Shown here piece by piece: positions 51,717 to 59,126 of a stretch of 64,000 nt of DNA. The notes under the pieces are model-generated. The model was given only the letters and a program-made list of their open reading frames with translations, ran no database searches and had not been told where the DNA came from. The first letter of the stretch is position 1; every line of letters starts with the position of its first letter. Position numbers and translations under genes: made by a program. Source of the stretch: Myxococcales bacterium (GTDB lineage: Bacteria > Myxococcota_A > Polyangia > Palsa-1104 > JAEUJZ01); contig JAEUJZ010000037.1 in assembly GCA_016794505.1 (NCBI GenBank), positions 330,220 to 394,219 on the forward strand. Direction: 5' to 3'.

Positions 51717-54521
51717 TTACTCCCCCCGCGAACCACGGCCGGGCAGAAAGAGGCCGTGAAACTCGAAGGGGACTCGGCGTGGCAGCGGGACCGTCGCGAC
51801 CGGTCCTTGGCCGAGTGCCATCGCGTCCAAGATGAGGACCTCGCTGCGATTTTCGAGGGCGTCATACGCCATGCTCAGCAGGTGACCGTCGCCTTCGGGG
51901 CTGTCGGCAGTGCGCGGCACAAACAGGGCTTCCCCGACGTACATGCCTTGCCGCGCCGTAAACGAGTCCAAGCGCTGCGCCGCGAAGTCGACACGCGTGA
52001 TGGTGTTGGACAAAAGCGCGCCGCCGGTCTGCGCAACCACATAGCCATAGCGGTGCGGCCCGCAGCGAAAGCGCTCGTCCAGCGTCGGAAACTCGGCGCT
52101 GGCAGCGATGTGCTCGGTCGATAGTCGACCCGTCTCAAGATCGAGCCGCCATCTCTCAAGCGAGGCCGGTGCCACTTCGCCGAACTTCGCATCGACGAAG
52201 GGGACGCGCTCATAGCGGCAGACATCCAGAACCAGCGTGCGGTGTTCATCGAACGCATTGAGGACGTGAAACACCCAGCACAGCGGAACTGCAAACCACT
52301 TCACGCTCGCTTGCCCGTTGGCAGCGTCGGCGCGCGAAAGGACACCGAGCCGCGCACCATGCTCGGGTCGCCAGCGCAGCGCACAGGTGCTGCCGATGTC
52401 TTCCGCCAGATAGGTCGTCGGAAAGTCGAACAGCACCACGTGCCGAGCGGAGAGCGCAAAGCTGTGCATCATCACGGGGCGCGGAAGATCGATCGGCAGT
52501 GTCACCACTACGTCGCCAGATGCATCGATCACGTACAGCCGGACATAGGGGGGAAACGGAAAGTAGCCAAGCGCGTACGTCTCGCGCGTGCGCGGATCCG
52601 TGATCGGATGCGCCGAGAGCGGCCCAGCGAGCGCGCCGCCCAGGCGATCTTCCCCGAGCGTGGCCAGCGTTTTTGGATCGATGCGATACGGCGGCCCCGC
52701 CTCTTCCAGTGCCAGAAGCCGCGAGCCGATCTGGGCGATCGATGTGTTGGCTCCCGTCAGGATGGGGAACAGGTGATGGTATTGGTCTTCGGTGGGGCCG
52801 ATCTTGCGCTCGACCCGCGCCAGCAGATCCTGCACGTCGCTCTCGGTCAGGCCCAGGGCTCGCCAGCCTGCCGGCGTTGTCTCGCGGACCGCCGACGAGA
52901 TCGTCCCGAACAGTACGCGATCGGCCGCGCTCTCCAAGCGATAGCGAAGGGTCTTCACATAGCGATTGCGGAAGCGTGCGGTGTTCGCCGCGAACTGCAC
53001 CTCGTTCACCATGCCATCGCCGTCAAACCAGGTGTAACGACGCGCATCGATCGGATCGAACGCGGGGTTCGGGCCGACCCGCAGAAGCGATCCCCCGACG
53101 ATGGAAGGCGGAATCTGGCCCTGCACCGCAAGCGCTGAGTAGTCATTTTCTTGCCGCCAGGGCGCAAAGTTCCAGTTCAAAAAAGGATTCTTCGAAGGGC
53201 GCGGACTTGCGCTGTTGGGCGCGGCATCGGTGCTGCCGGTCGGCAGGATCAAGCCCGCATGCTGCTTAAGGCTGCGCTGCGCACCCAGCCGCGTCGGATA
53301 CGGCAGCTTGGCGCCCAGCCGGCACGCAACGGCGATTCCTGAAGCCAAGGCGGCCTCGTGCGTTGGCGCCGATGCATAGGCACCGCAGAACCACAGGCCC
53401 CCGTTGCCCTGCAGCGTGGCCAGGCTGCGCTGCGACAAGAGCGCGCGGCCTGTCACGCGGGCATGGCGAAAGCGGCGGCTCGACACGACGCAGGCTGGAT
53501 CCGGTCCCGGCTTTCCCGGCGCCATGACGGTCACCAGCACCGGGCTCGAAAGACCAAGCGCCACGCCGAGGTTGTAGGTCATCTGTCCGGTGAGATCCGC
53601 TCCTGGCGCGTCCTCGCAGACATACTGGCTTAGGAGCGCTGCCGGCAGGTGCGGCGACAGCACGCGGACATCTGAGTGCAGATAGACGTCGGCTTCTTCG
53701 TACTCGAACGCAGAGAGGACCGCGGCCAGATTTTCCGACGGAGCGCGCAAAAGCGCGAGCGCATCGGGGGCATCGACCGCAAGAACGACGTGATCGAACA
53801 GCTCGGCTGCGCCGTGACGATCGTGAACCCGCACACCGGCCTCGCACACCTCGACGCACGCCACCGGGTGCGCCAGTCGAAGGCGCGAACCAAAGCGCGC
53901 CGCAAGCTTGCGCAGATAGGCGCGCGTTCCGCCCTGCACGATCCGCCATGGCGTCGGTGAGAACAAAGAAACCTGACGCAGATAGCTCGCCGCAAAGGCG
54001 ACCGGCATCTGCAAAAGCCCGGTCCGCGCGACGACAAACAAAGACATCAGAGGCAGCAGCACACCGTGGACGAAGTCGCTTGAATAGCCCGCGGCAACGC
54101 GTCCAAGCGGCATCATCAGCTCGGGGCTCCCCGCGGGCAGATCGAGTACGTCGAGCATGGCGCATTCAAAGCGCGCAGCTTCCTCGGCAACGCGGGCCCA
54201 TAGCTGGCCATGCCGCGGCCTTCCCGTGATGAAGGACTTTGCCGGCCCGAAGCTGGCCCCAAAATCGACGGCGACGCCCTGCGTCTTTACGTCGAGCTCA
54301 GCCAGCATTGCATACAGGTTTGGATACACGGCCGGGGCCGTGAGGATGACGCCCATGTCGACGGGTGTCAGGCCTCCTTCCGTCGGAACATCGACGGTTG
54401 TGGCGTGGCCACCCAGCTCGCTGTGCGCTTCGTACAAGACGAAGTCGAGGTCGCTTTTGTGCAAGGTCCACGCCGCACCGAGTCCCGCAGCCCCCCCACC
54501 GATGATCGCAATTCTCTGCAT
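51717..54521 (-). CDS. FAD-dependent oxidase/desaturase-like domain fused to carotenoid oxygenase
   Basis: A 934-residue two-domain enzyme. Residues 1-410 are a FAD flavoprotein: IAIIGGGAAGLGAAWTL (5-20), YEAHSELGGHA (30-40), and the C-terminal FAD block GLWFCGAYASAPTHEAALASG (375-395), like the predicted FAD-binding oxidases related to amine oxidases and phytoene desaturases. Residues about 445-934 are a carotenoid-cleavage oxygenase (RPE65-type): four iron-ligand His at 638 (SAHP), 686 (MMHSF), 752 (FHVLNAFDE) and 922 (FEFHG), plus NPFLNWNFAPWRQENDY and DGDGMVNEV blocks. The linker is about 410-445. It could oxidise or isomerise and cleave a carotenoid in one polypeptide; this is inference. 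No transmembrane segment is seen. Confidence 0.9.
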   Translation of the reverse strand: MQRIAIIGGGAAGLGAAWTLHKSDLDFVLYEAHSELGGHATTVDVPTEGGLTPVDMGVILTAPAVYPNLYAMLAELDVKTQGVAVDFGASFGPAKSFITGRPRHGQLWARVAEEAARFECAMLDVLDLPAGSPELMMPLGRVAAGYSSDFVHGVLLPLMSLFVVARTGLLQMPVAFAASYLRQVSLFSPTPWRIVQGGTRAYLRKLAARFGSRLRLAHPVACVEVCEAGVRVHDRHGAAELFDHVVLAVDAPDALALLRAPSENLAAVLSAFEYEEADVYLHSDVRVLSPHLPAALLSQYVCEDAPGADLTGQMTYNLGVALGLSSPVLVTVMAPGKPGPDPACVVSSRRFRHARVTGRALLSQRSLATLQGNGGLWFCGAYASAPTHEAALASGIAVACRLGAKLPYPTRLGAQRSLKQHAGLILPTGSTDAAPNSASPRPSKNPFLNWNFAPWRQENDYSALAVQGQIPPSIVGGSLLRVGPNPAFDPIDARRYTWFDGDGMVNEVQFAANTARFRNRYVKTLRYRLESAADRVLFGTISSAVRETTPAGWRALGLTESDVQDLLARVERKIGPTEDQYHHLFPILTGANTSIAQIGSRLLALEEAGPPYRIDPKTLATLGEDRLGGALAGPLSAHPITDPRTRETYALGYFPFPPYVRLYVIDASGDVVVTLPIDLPRPVMMHSFALSARHVVLFDFPTTYLAEDIGSTCALRWRPEHGARLGVLSRADAANGQASVKWFAVPLCWVFHVLNAFDEHRTLVLDVCRYERVPFVDAKFGEVAPASLERWRLDLETGRLSTEHIAASAEFPTLDERFRCGPHRYGYVVAQTGGALLSNTITRVDFAAQRLDSFTARQGMYVGEALFVPRTADSPEGDGHLLSMAYDALENRSEVLILDAMALGQGPVATVPLPRRVPFEFHGLFLPGRGSRGE

Positions 54522-54540
54522 GCTTCCACGCTCTCTTTCT

Positions 54541-54600
54541 CTGTCTTTTTCTCTGTCTTTTTTTCTGTCTTTTTTTCTGTCTTTTTTTCTGTCTTTTTTT
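54541..54600. repeat. 12-bp tandem repeat in the leader of the fusion gene
   Basis: Five consecutive 12-bp units CTGTCTTTTTTT (the first has one C for T) start at 54541, 54553, 54565, 54577 and 54589. On the minus strand this is an A-rich AAAAAAAGACAG array ending about 20 bases upstream of the fusion gene's ATG. Repeat units with runs of seven T are prone to slippage and could change leader length or expression. Confidence 0.85.
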
Positions 54601-54754
54601 CTGGCATCGCACTCTGCGAGCGCGCCGTTTGGCGCAGCGATCCTGATGAAAGTCTGGCCGGAAGAAAAGCAAGCGATGATGTCGCCATCCTGAGCCCCGA
54701 AGTCAGACGCAGAAAAGGGCTGACTGCGCGGACGGCTTGCGCGTTAATGACCCT

Positions 54755-55450
54755 ATGCTGCATGCGCTTGCCTTTGGTTGTGTGCCTGACTTGGCGTGCC
54801 GATGGAAGGAACGGACGACGTGGGCCGGGTCGGGGCTGCGGGCGCTTGTCCTTCTGCTGTCGCTTGTCGCGCTGCCCGCGCGCGTGGCGCAGGCGGCGAA
54901 TCCATACCTTGCGGCCAGCGATGACAAGCCCGCGCCAGCCCGCTTCGCCGGCACAGAATGGGGCGATGCGCTGGAACGCAAAGAGCGCCCGATCTCTGCG
55001 CAGGTCATCACGACACGGCTCGCGGCACTGCCCTTTGCGTCGGTCTTCCGCATTGAGTTCGCCGATGTGCGTGCCGAAGGCGGAGCCTCGCGCTCGATCG
55101 CGACCCGCCACTTTGTCGTCACCGACAACGAGATCGCGCTGCTTCAGGATGAAGACATCGACGCCGCCATCGCGCGCCTCAAGGCGCTGGCCAAGGCCCC
55201 GACGCTGCCTGTGCCGGATCTGCGGGCCATCCTGCGCGGCCAGCGCAAGCTGACCAAGGACGCAACCAGCAGCAGCAGCCTGGCGGTTCAAGGCGGTCGC
55301 TGCACGTATCGCTATGCCCACAACGCAGGGCACTTCACGACGATGGTGTGGCAGCGCGGCCTGGGCTTGGTCGAGTACGCGCAAGGACGCGGCGCCCGCG
55401 AAGACGGCTTCCGCTTGCTGCGCAGCGTCGAAAAAGCCCGCGGCAAATAG
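54755..55450 (+). CDS. Secreted protein of unknown function
   Basis: A 231-residue protein with a hydrophobic signal-like segment (LRALVLLLSLVALPARVAQAA) about 35 residues from the chosen ATG. The mature part has no recognised domain. Toward the C-terminus is CTYRYAHNAGHFTTMVWQRGLGLVEYAQGRGAREDGFRLL. TTG starts at 54737 and 54791 are alternatives; the latter would shorten the n-region. GC-rich third positions support coding. It is divergent from the fusion gene. Confidence 0.65.
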   Translation: MLHALAFGCVPDLACRWKERTTWAGSGLRALVLLLSLVALPARVAQAANPYLAASDDKPAPARFAGTEWGDALERKERPISAQVITTRLAALPFASVFRIEFADVRAEGGASRSIATRHFVVTDNEIALLQDEDIDAAIARLKALAKAPTLPVPDLRAILRGQRKLTKDATSSSSLAVQGGRCTYRYAHNAGHFTTMVWQRGLGLVEYAQGRGAREDGFRLLRSVEKARGK

Positions 55451-55508
55451 CTCACAGATGCCTGGCCTCAACGTCGGGCGAGTCGGTGAATTTCTGGTTT
55501 GCGCAGGC

Positions 55509-56834
55509 TCAGCGGACGTTGACTTGGCCAGCCCACATGGTCTGGGTCTTTGCGCCACCGGGCAGGGTGATCGTGGCGTAGACGCGGAACGTCGTGTACC
55601 CCGAAAGCGGCGCTGAGCTTGCGCTGAGCTGCAGGTGAACCGTCGAGCCTGCCACCGCGGTCACTCGCGTCGCAGCCGGGGCTTCCTGCCAGGTCAAGGC
55701 CAAGACCTTGGCGGGGCTAGGCGTCGACAGCGTGGCGATGGGGATCTCTTGTGCATCGACGGTGATCATGGGCGGAATGGGAGAATCGCTGCTCAGTCGA
55801 ACCTCGATCGTGCGCGGCGTGCTGCCCATCAGCGTCACAAGCTCGGTCTGCCGCAGGCTGCTGTTGATCTGCACGGTGCGCAGATCCGGCAGAAACGGAA
55901 TGGCAAAGAACGACGGAGCCGCCGCCGGAACGGGCAAGCACGGGTTCTTCTTGTTGCGCATCGCCGCGTTTGACCAGATGCGTGCGCTGGTGCCGATGCC
56001 AACCTCGGTGACCGCGGTGTCGCTCAGCCACTCGCACATGTCCGCGACCTCGTTGCCGGAAAACGGCGCGAACCACAGCGAATACGGATCGTTCATCTCG
56101 TACAGGCTGACGCCAATTGGGTCGGTCACGGCCTCGGTGATCTCGTGCGAAGTCGCCACCGTCAAGGCCGGCAGCGTGCCGGGCTGGCTGGTCGAGGAAC
56201 ACTGCGGAATGACGGCATACGGCGCATCTTGCCCGCCGACTTTGGTCCACCCGTGATAGGCCCCAAAGTCGACACAGCTCTTCGCATTGGGCCGGTTGAT
56301 CGTCGTTCCCTGCGGATAAAAAAGGACATAGATCGTCCTGCCATTGGCGGCCGGAAACGTCCCATCGCCGACCCGCGCCGCGATCAACGCCTGAATGTCA
56401 TCGTCGGTGACGCTGACTGGTGGCGAGGTCGCAAGCTGCACCGCGGTGCCGACCGTCGTACTCGTGACGCCATACTCGGCCATCACGGCATACGAGGCCG
56501 AGCGCGCCACATAATTTTGAACGTAGCTCGTAAGCTGCGTCCGCAGCGTGTTGTTGGGAAAAAAGATCGGCACGATGTGCGGCTGGCTGATCGCGCCCTG
56601 CGTGGGCTGGACCTGCGGCAGCGTCGTCGGAAACGATCCTGTATTGATCGTCGTCGCCATGTCGCTTGTGGTCGCTCCGCCATCGCTGCGCGAGCCGCCA
56701 TCGCCGCTGTCCATGGCCGTGCCCCCACAGCCCGCCCACAGCCAAAGCCCCAAGCCAGCAGCATGGAGCAGCCAGCTGCACAACGGCTTCCCCTTCCATC
56801 GTTGCGGGCGCCGAGAAGTTTCAACCCATGCCAT
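55509..56834 (-). CDS. Lipoprotein with HExxE-type metal-site motif, unknown function
   Basis: A 441-residue probable lipoprotein (LLHAAGLGLWLWAGC). The mature N-terminus is Gly/Ser/Asp-rich. At about residues 235-275 lie TSHEITEAVTDPIGVSLYE and PFSGNEVADMCEW; an HE-x2-EA-x-TDP pattern followed by GNE-x2-D-x-C occurs in some secreted metalloprotein families. A zinc-dependent role is possible but the usual third ligand is not obvious. The C-terminal 150 residues look like two beta-sandwich repeats. The gene is divergent from the next membrane protein. Confidence 0.72.
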   Translation of the reverse strand: MAWVETSRRPQRWKGKPLCSWLLHAAGLGLWLWAGCGGTAMDSGDGGSRSDGGATTSDMATTINTGSFPTTLPQVQPTQGAISQPHIVPIFFPNNTLRTQLTSYVQNYVARSASYAVMAEYGVTSTTVGTAVQLATSPPVSVTDDDIQALIAARVGDGTFPAANGRTIYVLFYPQGTTINRPNAKSCVDFGAYHGWTKVGGQDAPYAVIPQCSSTSQPGTLPALTVATSHEITEAVTDPIGVSLYEMNDPYSLWFAPFSGNEVADMCEWLSDTAVTEVGIGTSARIWSNAAMRNKKNPCLPVPAAAPSFFAIPFLPDLRTVQINSSLRQTELVTLMGSTPRTIEVRLSSDSPIPPMITVDAQEIPIATLSTPSPAKVLALTWQEAPAATRVTAVAGSTVHLQLSASSAPLSGYTTFRVYATITLPGGAKTQTMWAGQVNVR

Positions 56835-56991
56835 GGCAAAAGCCCCCCTATCTGATTGCTTCTGATTGTATGTTGACGAAAGGATCCCCCCGCTGAGTTC
56901 CCGAGTCGCCGTGTACTGCAGCCTCGGCCTGCAGGCCGCTCGCTTTGGGATCTCGGCGTCGCCCTTTTGTTACATGCCACATGTCCCCTAG

Positions 56992-59091
56992 ATGACCCAG
57001 CAAACCGCCATGCGACACCTTGATCCAAGCTCTGCTCTGTCTGTTCGTCCGCGTTGGACGCGCTGCTCGGCAGGTGTAAAACGCGCATTTTTCCGACGGA
57101 AATCCAGGGGCCCGCTGATCTGTTTTGGCGGTCTGCCGTTCCTGGTTCTGATCTTCTGTGCAGCGTTCGGCAGCGCGCATGCCGCGGGTCCGACAGACAC
57201 CACGACCGCTTCGACTGCAGCCCGCACTGAGCCTGGCGCTGCCCCGCTTCCCGCCCGGCCGGTCGGTCCTGCGACAAGTCCGGCTTCGCCCGCGCTGTCG
57301 ACTTCGCCGCCCAGCGTCGCGCCGTCTGCGGCGTCCGTCCCAGCCCCGCCCGCCAGCCAACCGCTGCCCACGCCCACCGTCGCGCCGCCGTCCGCTGCTT
57401 CGGATGCGGCACCTGCCCCCGGTTCCGCCGCCCGCGATCTGGCCGCGCTGCTGAAGGCCAGCGAAAAGCAGCTTGCGGCGCTGGAACACACGGTACTTGG
57501 CATCAAAGAGCAGATGTCGAGCCTGCGTCAGGTGGTTCGCCATCCCTGCGACGAGCCGAGCAGCCAGCGCCGTCCGCTCTTGCAGCGCGTGCGCAGCGAT
57601 GTCAGCGGCCGGGGCTTCGGTCGAGTTGAGCTCGACACGCCCAGCGTCCCCGGCGGAGGCCTGGCGCAGCTCCGGCTGCCGATCTCTGTCGAGCCAGGCA
57701 AAGAGCTCTGCGTCCTTGGATACTGGGAAATTGGCCGTCCGCTGGGTCCGCTTTCGGCCGACATGCAGGACGAGCTTGGCCCCTGCGCCGACCCGAAGCT
57801 ATGCCCCGAGCTAGAGCAGTACGGCAACGCGGAAGAGAACCGCGAGGAAGGCAAAGCGGCCCGCACCCGCCTGCGCATTCGCGTCCCCGCCCACGAGCCC
57901 TGGGAAAAAAGCCTGAGCGCGCTGCCCAGCAGTCCACGCATGCCGATCTGGCGTCAGCTCATTTCGTCTCCGGCCCTGCTCAATGTCGCGGTGTACGAGC
58001 GCCGCGGCGACGACTGGCGCTTTGTCTCGGCCGGGCGACTCGATGCACCGATCCGCGGTCGCCTGACCAGTGGCTTGATCGTCCTTACGCTGGTCGCGCT
58101 GTTTTATTACTTGCTGGCCAGCGCCGTGAAGCGCGGGGGCGGCGATGCCTCGCTGCCGCTGGAGACGCAGGTCGCGCCGAGCCCCAAGTCCAAGCGTGGC
58201 GACGGCATGCCGCTGCTTGAGCGCCTAAATCCGCTGCGCATCACCGCCAACCCGTTTGGCGAAGCCAGCCTCTCCAACCTGCAGTTCTTCGGCTTCACGC
58301 TCTTGATCGGCAGCCTGGCGTTCTATCGCTGGATGCTGACTGGCGTACTCGGCTCGTTCCCGGCGGACCTATTGATCTTGCTCGGCGTGTCGACCGGCGG
58401 CAGCGTCGTGGCGCGCGTCGTACAGCAGCGCGCCATCCTCAGCGAGCCGGTGCGCAAGGATCTGACCCGCCGTGGCTGGTTTACCGGCAGCGTAAAGTGG
58501 CGTCGTCCCCGCTTGAACCACTTGCTCGCCTCGGCCGGCCGCTTCGACCTGTCGCGCATGCAGGCCTTTTTGTTTTCCTTGATCGTCGCTGCATACGTGC
58601 TGTCGAGCGGCGTCATCGATCTGGGCACCGTCAAGATCCCGACCGAGATGCTGTCGCTGATGGGCCTGTCCCAGGCGATCTACATCGCGGGCAAGGCCGT
58701 CGCTCCGGCCTATGTGGCCGCCATCGAAGACGGCGACGAACAGCTGCGCACGCTGGAACAGCAGCTTGTCGACGTCAGCCTATCGGACGCGCAGAAAAAG
58801 ATCGTGCGGCAGACCTTCGACGCGACGGTGCGGCGAGTCGCCAACGACTTCGGCGGCCTGTTTTCTCTCGAAGTCTCGGCCGAAAAACAACGGCCTTGGT
58901 TGCCGGCGTCGGCAAGCGCCACCGGGCCCGCGGCGGCCGGCAGCGGAACCAGCGCGCCCCTGTTCCCGCCGCCGGTCGGCCCCCTGCAGCCGGTAAGCCC
59001 GCCAGCGAGCCCTCTTTCCAGCCCCGCAACCAGCGGCGATTCCCCCGGCAGCGCGCTGAGCCCCCCGAACTCTTCCTCATCTGGACCCTAG
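56992..59091 (+). CDS. Multi-pass membrane protein with Pro-rich and coiled-coil regions
   Basis: A 699-residue protein. An N-terminal hydrophobic segment (LICFGGLPFLVLIFCAAFGSAHA, 42-64) is followed by a Pro/Ala/Ser-rich stretch and a short coiled coil (LAALLKASEKQLAALEHTVLGIKEQMSSL). A beta-rich domain with LCVLGYWEIG and PCADPKLCPELEQ follows. The second half has membrane segments (LIVLTLVALFYYLLASAV; FGFTLLIGSLAFYRWML; LLILLGVSTGGSVVARVV; MQAFLFSLIVAAYVLSS; LSLMGLSQAIYIAGKA), with the last hydrophobic pairs resembling membrane proteins that contain an SxxQxxxW-like helix and LMGxSxxxYxxxK. The C-terminus is Pro/Ser-rich. Function unknown. Confidence 0.8.
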   Translation: MTQQTAMRHLDPSSALSVRPRWTRCSAGVKRAFFRRKSRGPLICFGGLPFLVLIFCAAFGSAHAAGPTDTTTASTAARTEPGAAPLPARPVGPATSPASPALSTSPPSVAPSAASVPAPPASQPLPTPTVAPPSAASDAAPAPGSAARDLAALLKASEKQLAALEHTVLGIKEQMSSLRQVVRHPCDEPSSQRRPLLQRVRSDVSGRGFGRVELDTPSVPGGGLAQLRLPISVEPGKELCVLGYWEIGRPLGPLSADMQDELGPCADPKLCPELEQYGNAEENREEGKAARTRLRIRVPAHEPWEKSLSALPSSPRMPIWRQLISSPALLNVAVYERRGDDWRFVSAGRLDAPIRGRLTSGLIVLTLVALFYYLLASAVKRGGGDASLPLETQVAPSPKSKRGDGMPLLERLNPLRITANPFGEASLSNLQFFGFTLLIGSLAFYRWMLTGVLGSFPADLLILLGVSTGGSVVARVVQQRAILSEPVRKDLTRRGWFTGSVKWRRPRLNHLLASAGRFDLSRMQAFLFSLIVAAYVLSSGVIDLGTVKIPTEMLSLMGLSQAIYIAGKAVAPAYVAAIEDGDEQLRTLEQQLVDVSLSDAQKKIVRQTFDATVRRVANDFGGLFSLEVSAEKQRPWLPASASATGPAAAGSGTSAPLFPPPVGPLQPVSPPASPLSSPATSGDSPGSALSPPNSSSSGP

Positions 59092-59103
59092 GATCTCTCC
59101 CAG

Positions 59104-59126
59104 AAAGGAACTATTGGGGTTCTTTT
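59104..59126. terminator. Weak hairpin between convergent genes
   Basis: AAAGGAAC (59104-59111) can pair with GTTCTTTT (59119-59126), with one G-U pair and a 7-base loop, followed by few T. It overlaps the 3' end of the minus-strand esterase gene. It could be a weak terminator. Confidence 0.35.

Noticed and set aside
54298..55558. Frames giving KKRQ, KTEK or SFFL repeats across the 12-bp array
   Set aside because: The repeated peptides come only from translating the tandem repeat, and the rest is antisense to the secreted protein gene or the fusion gene.
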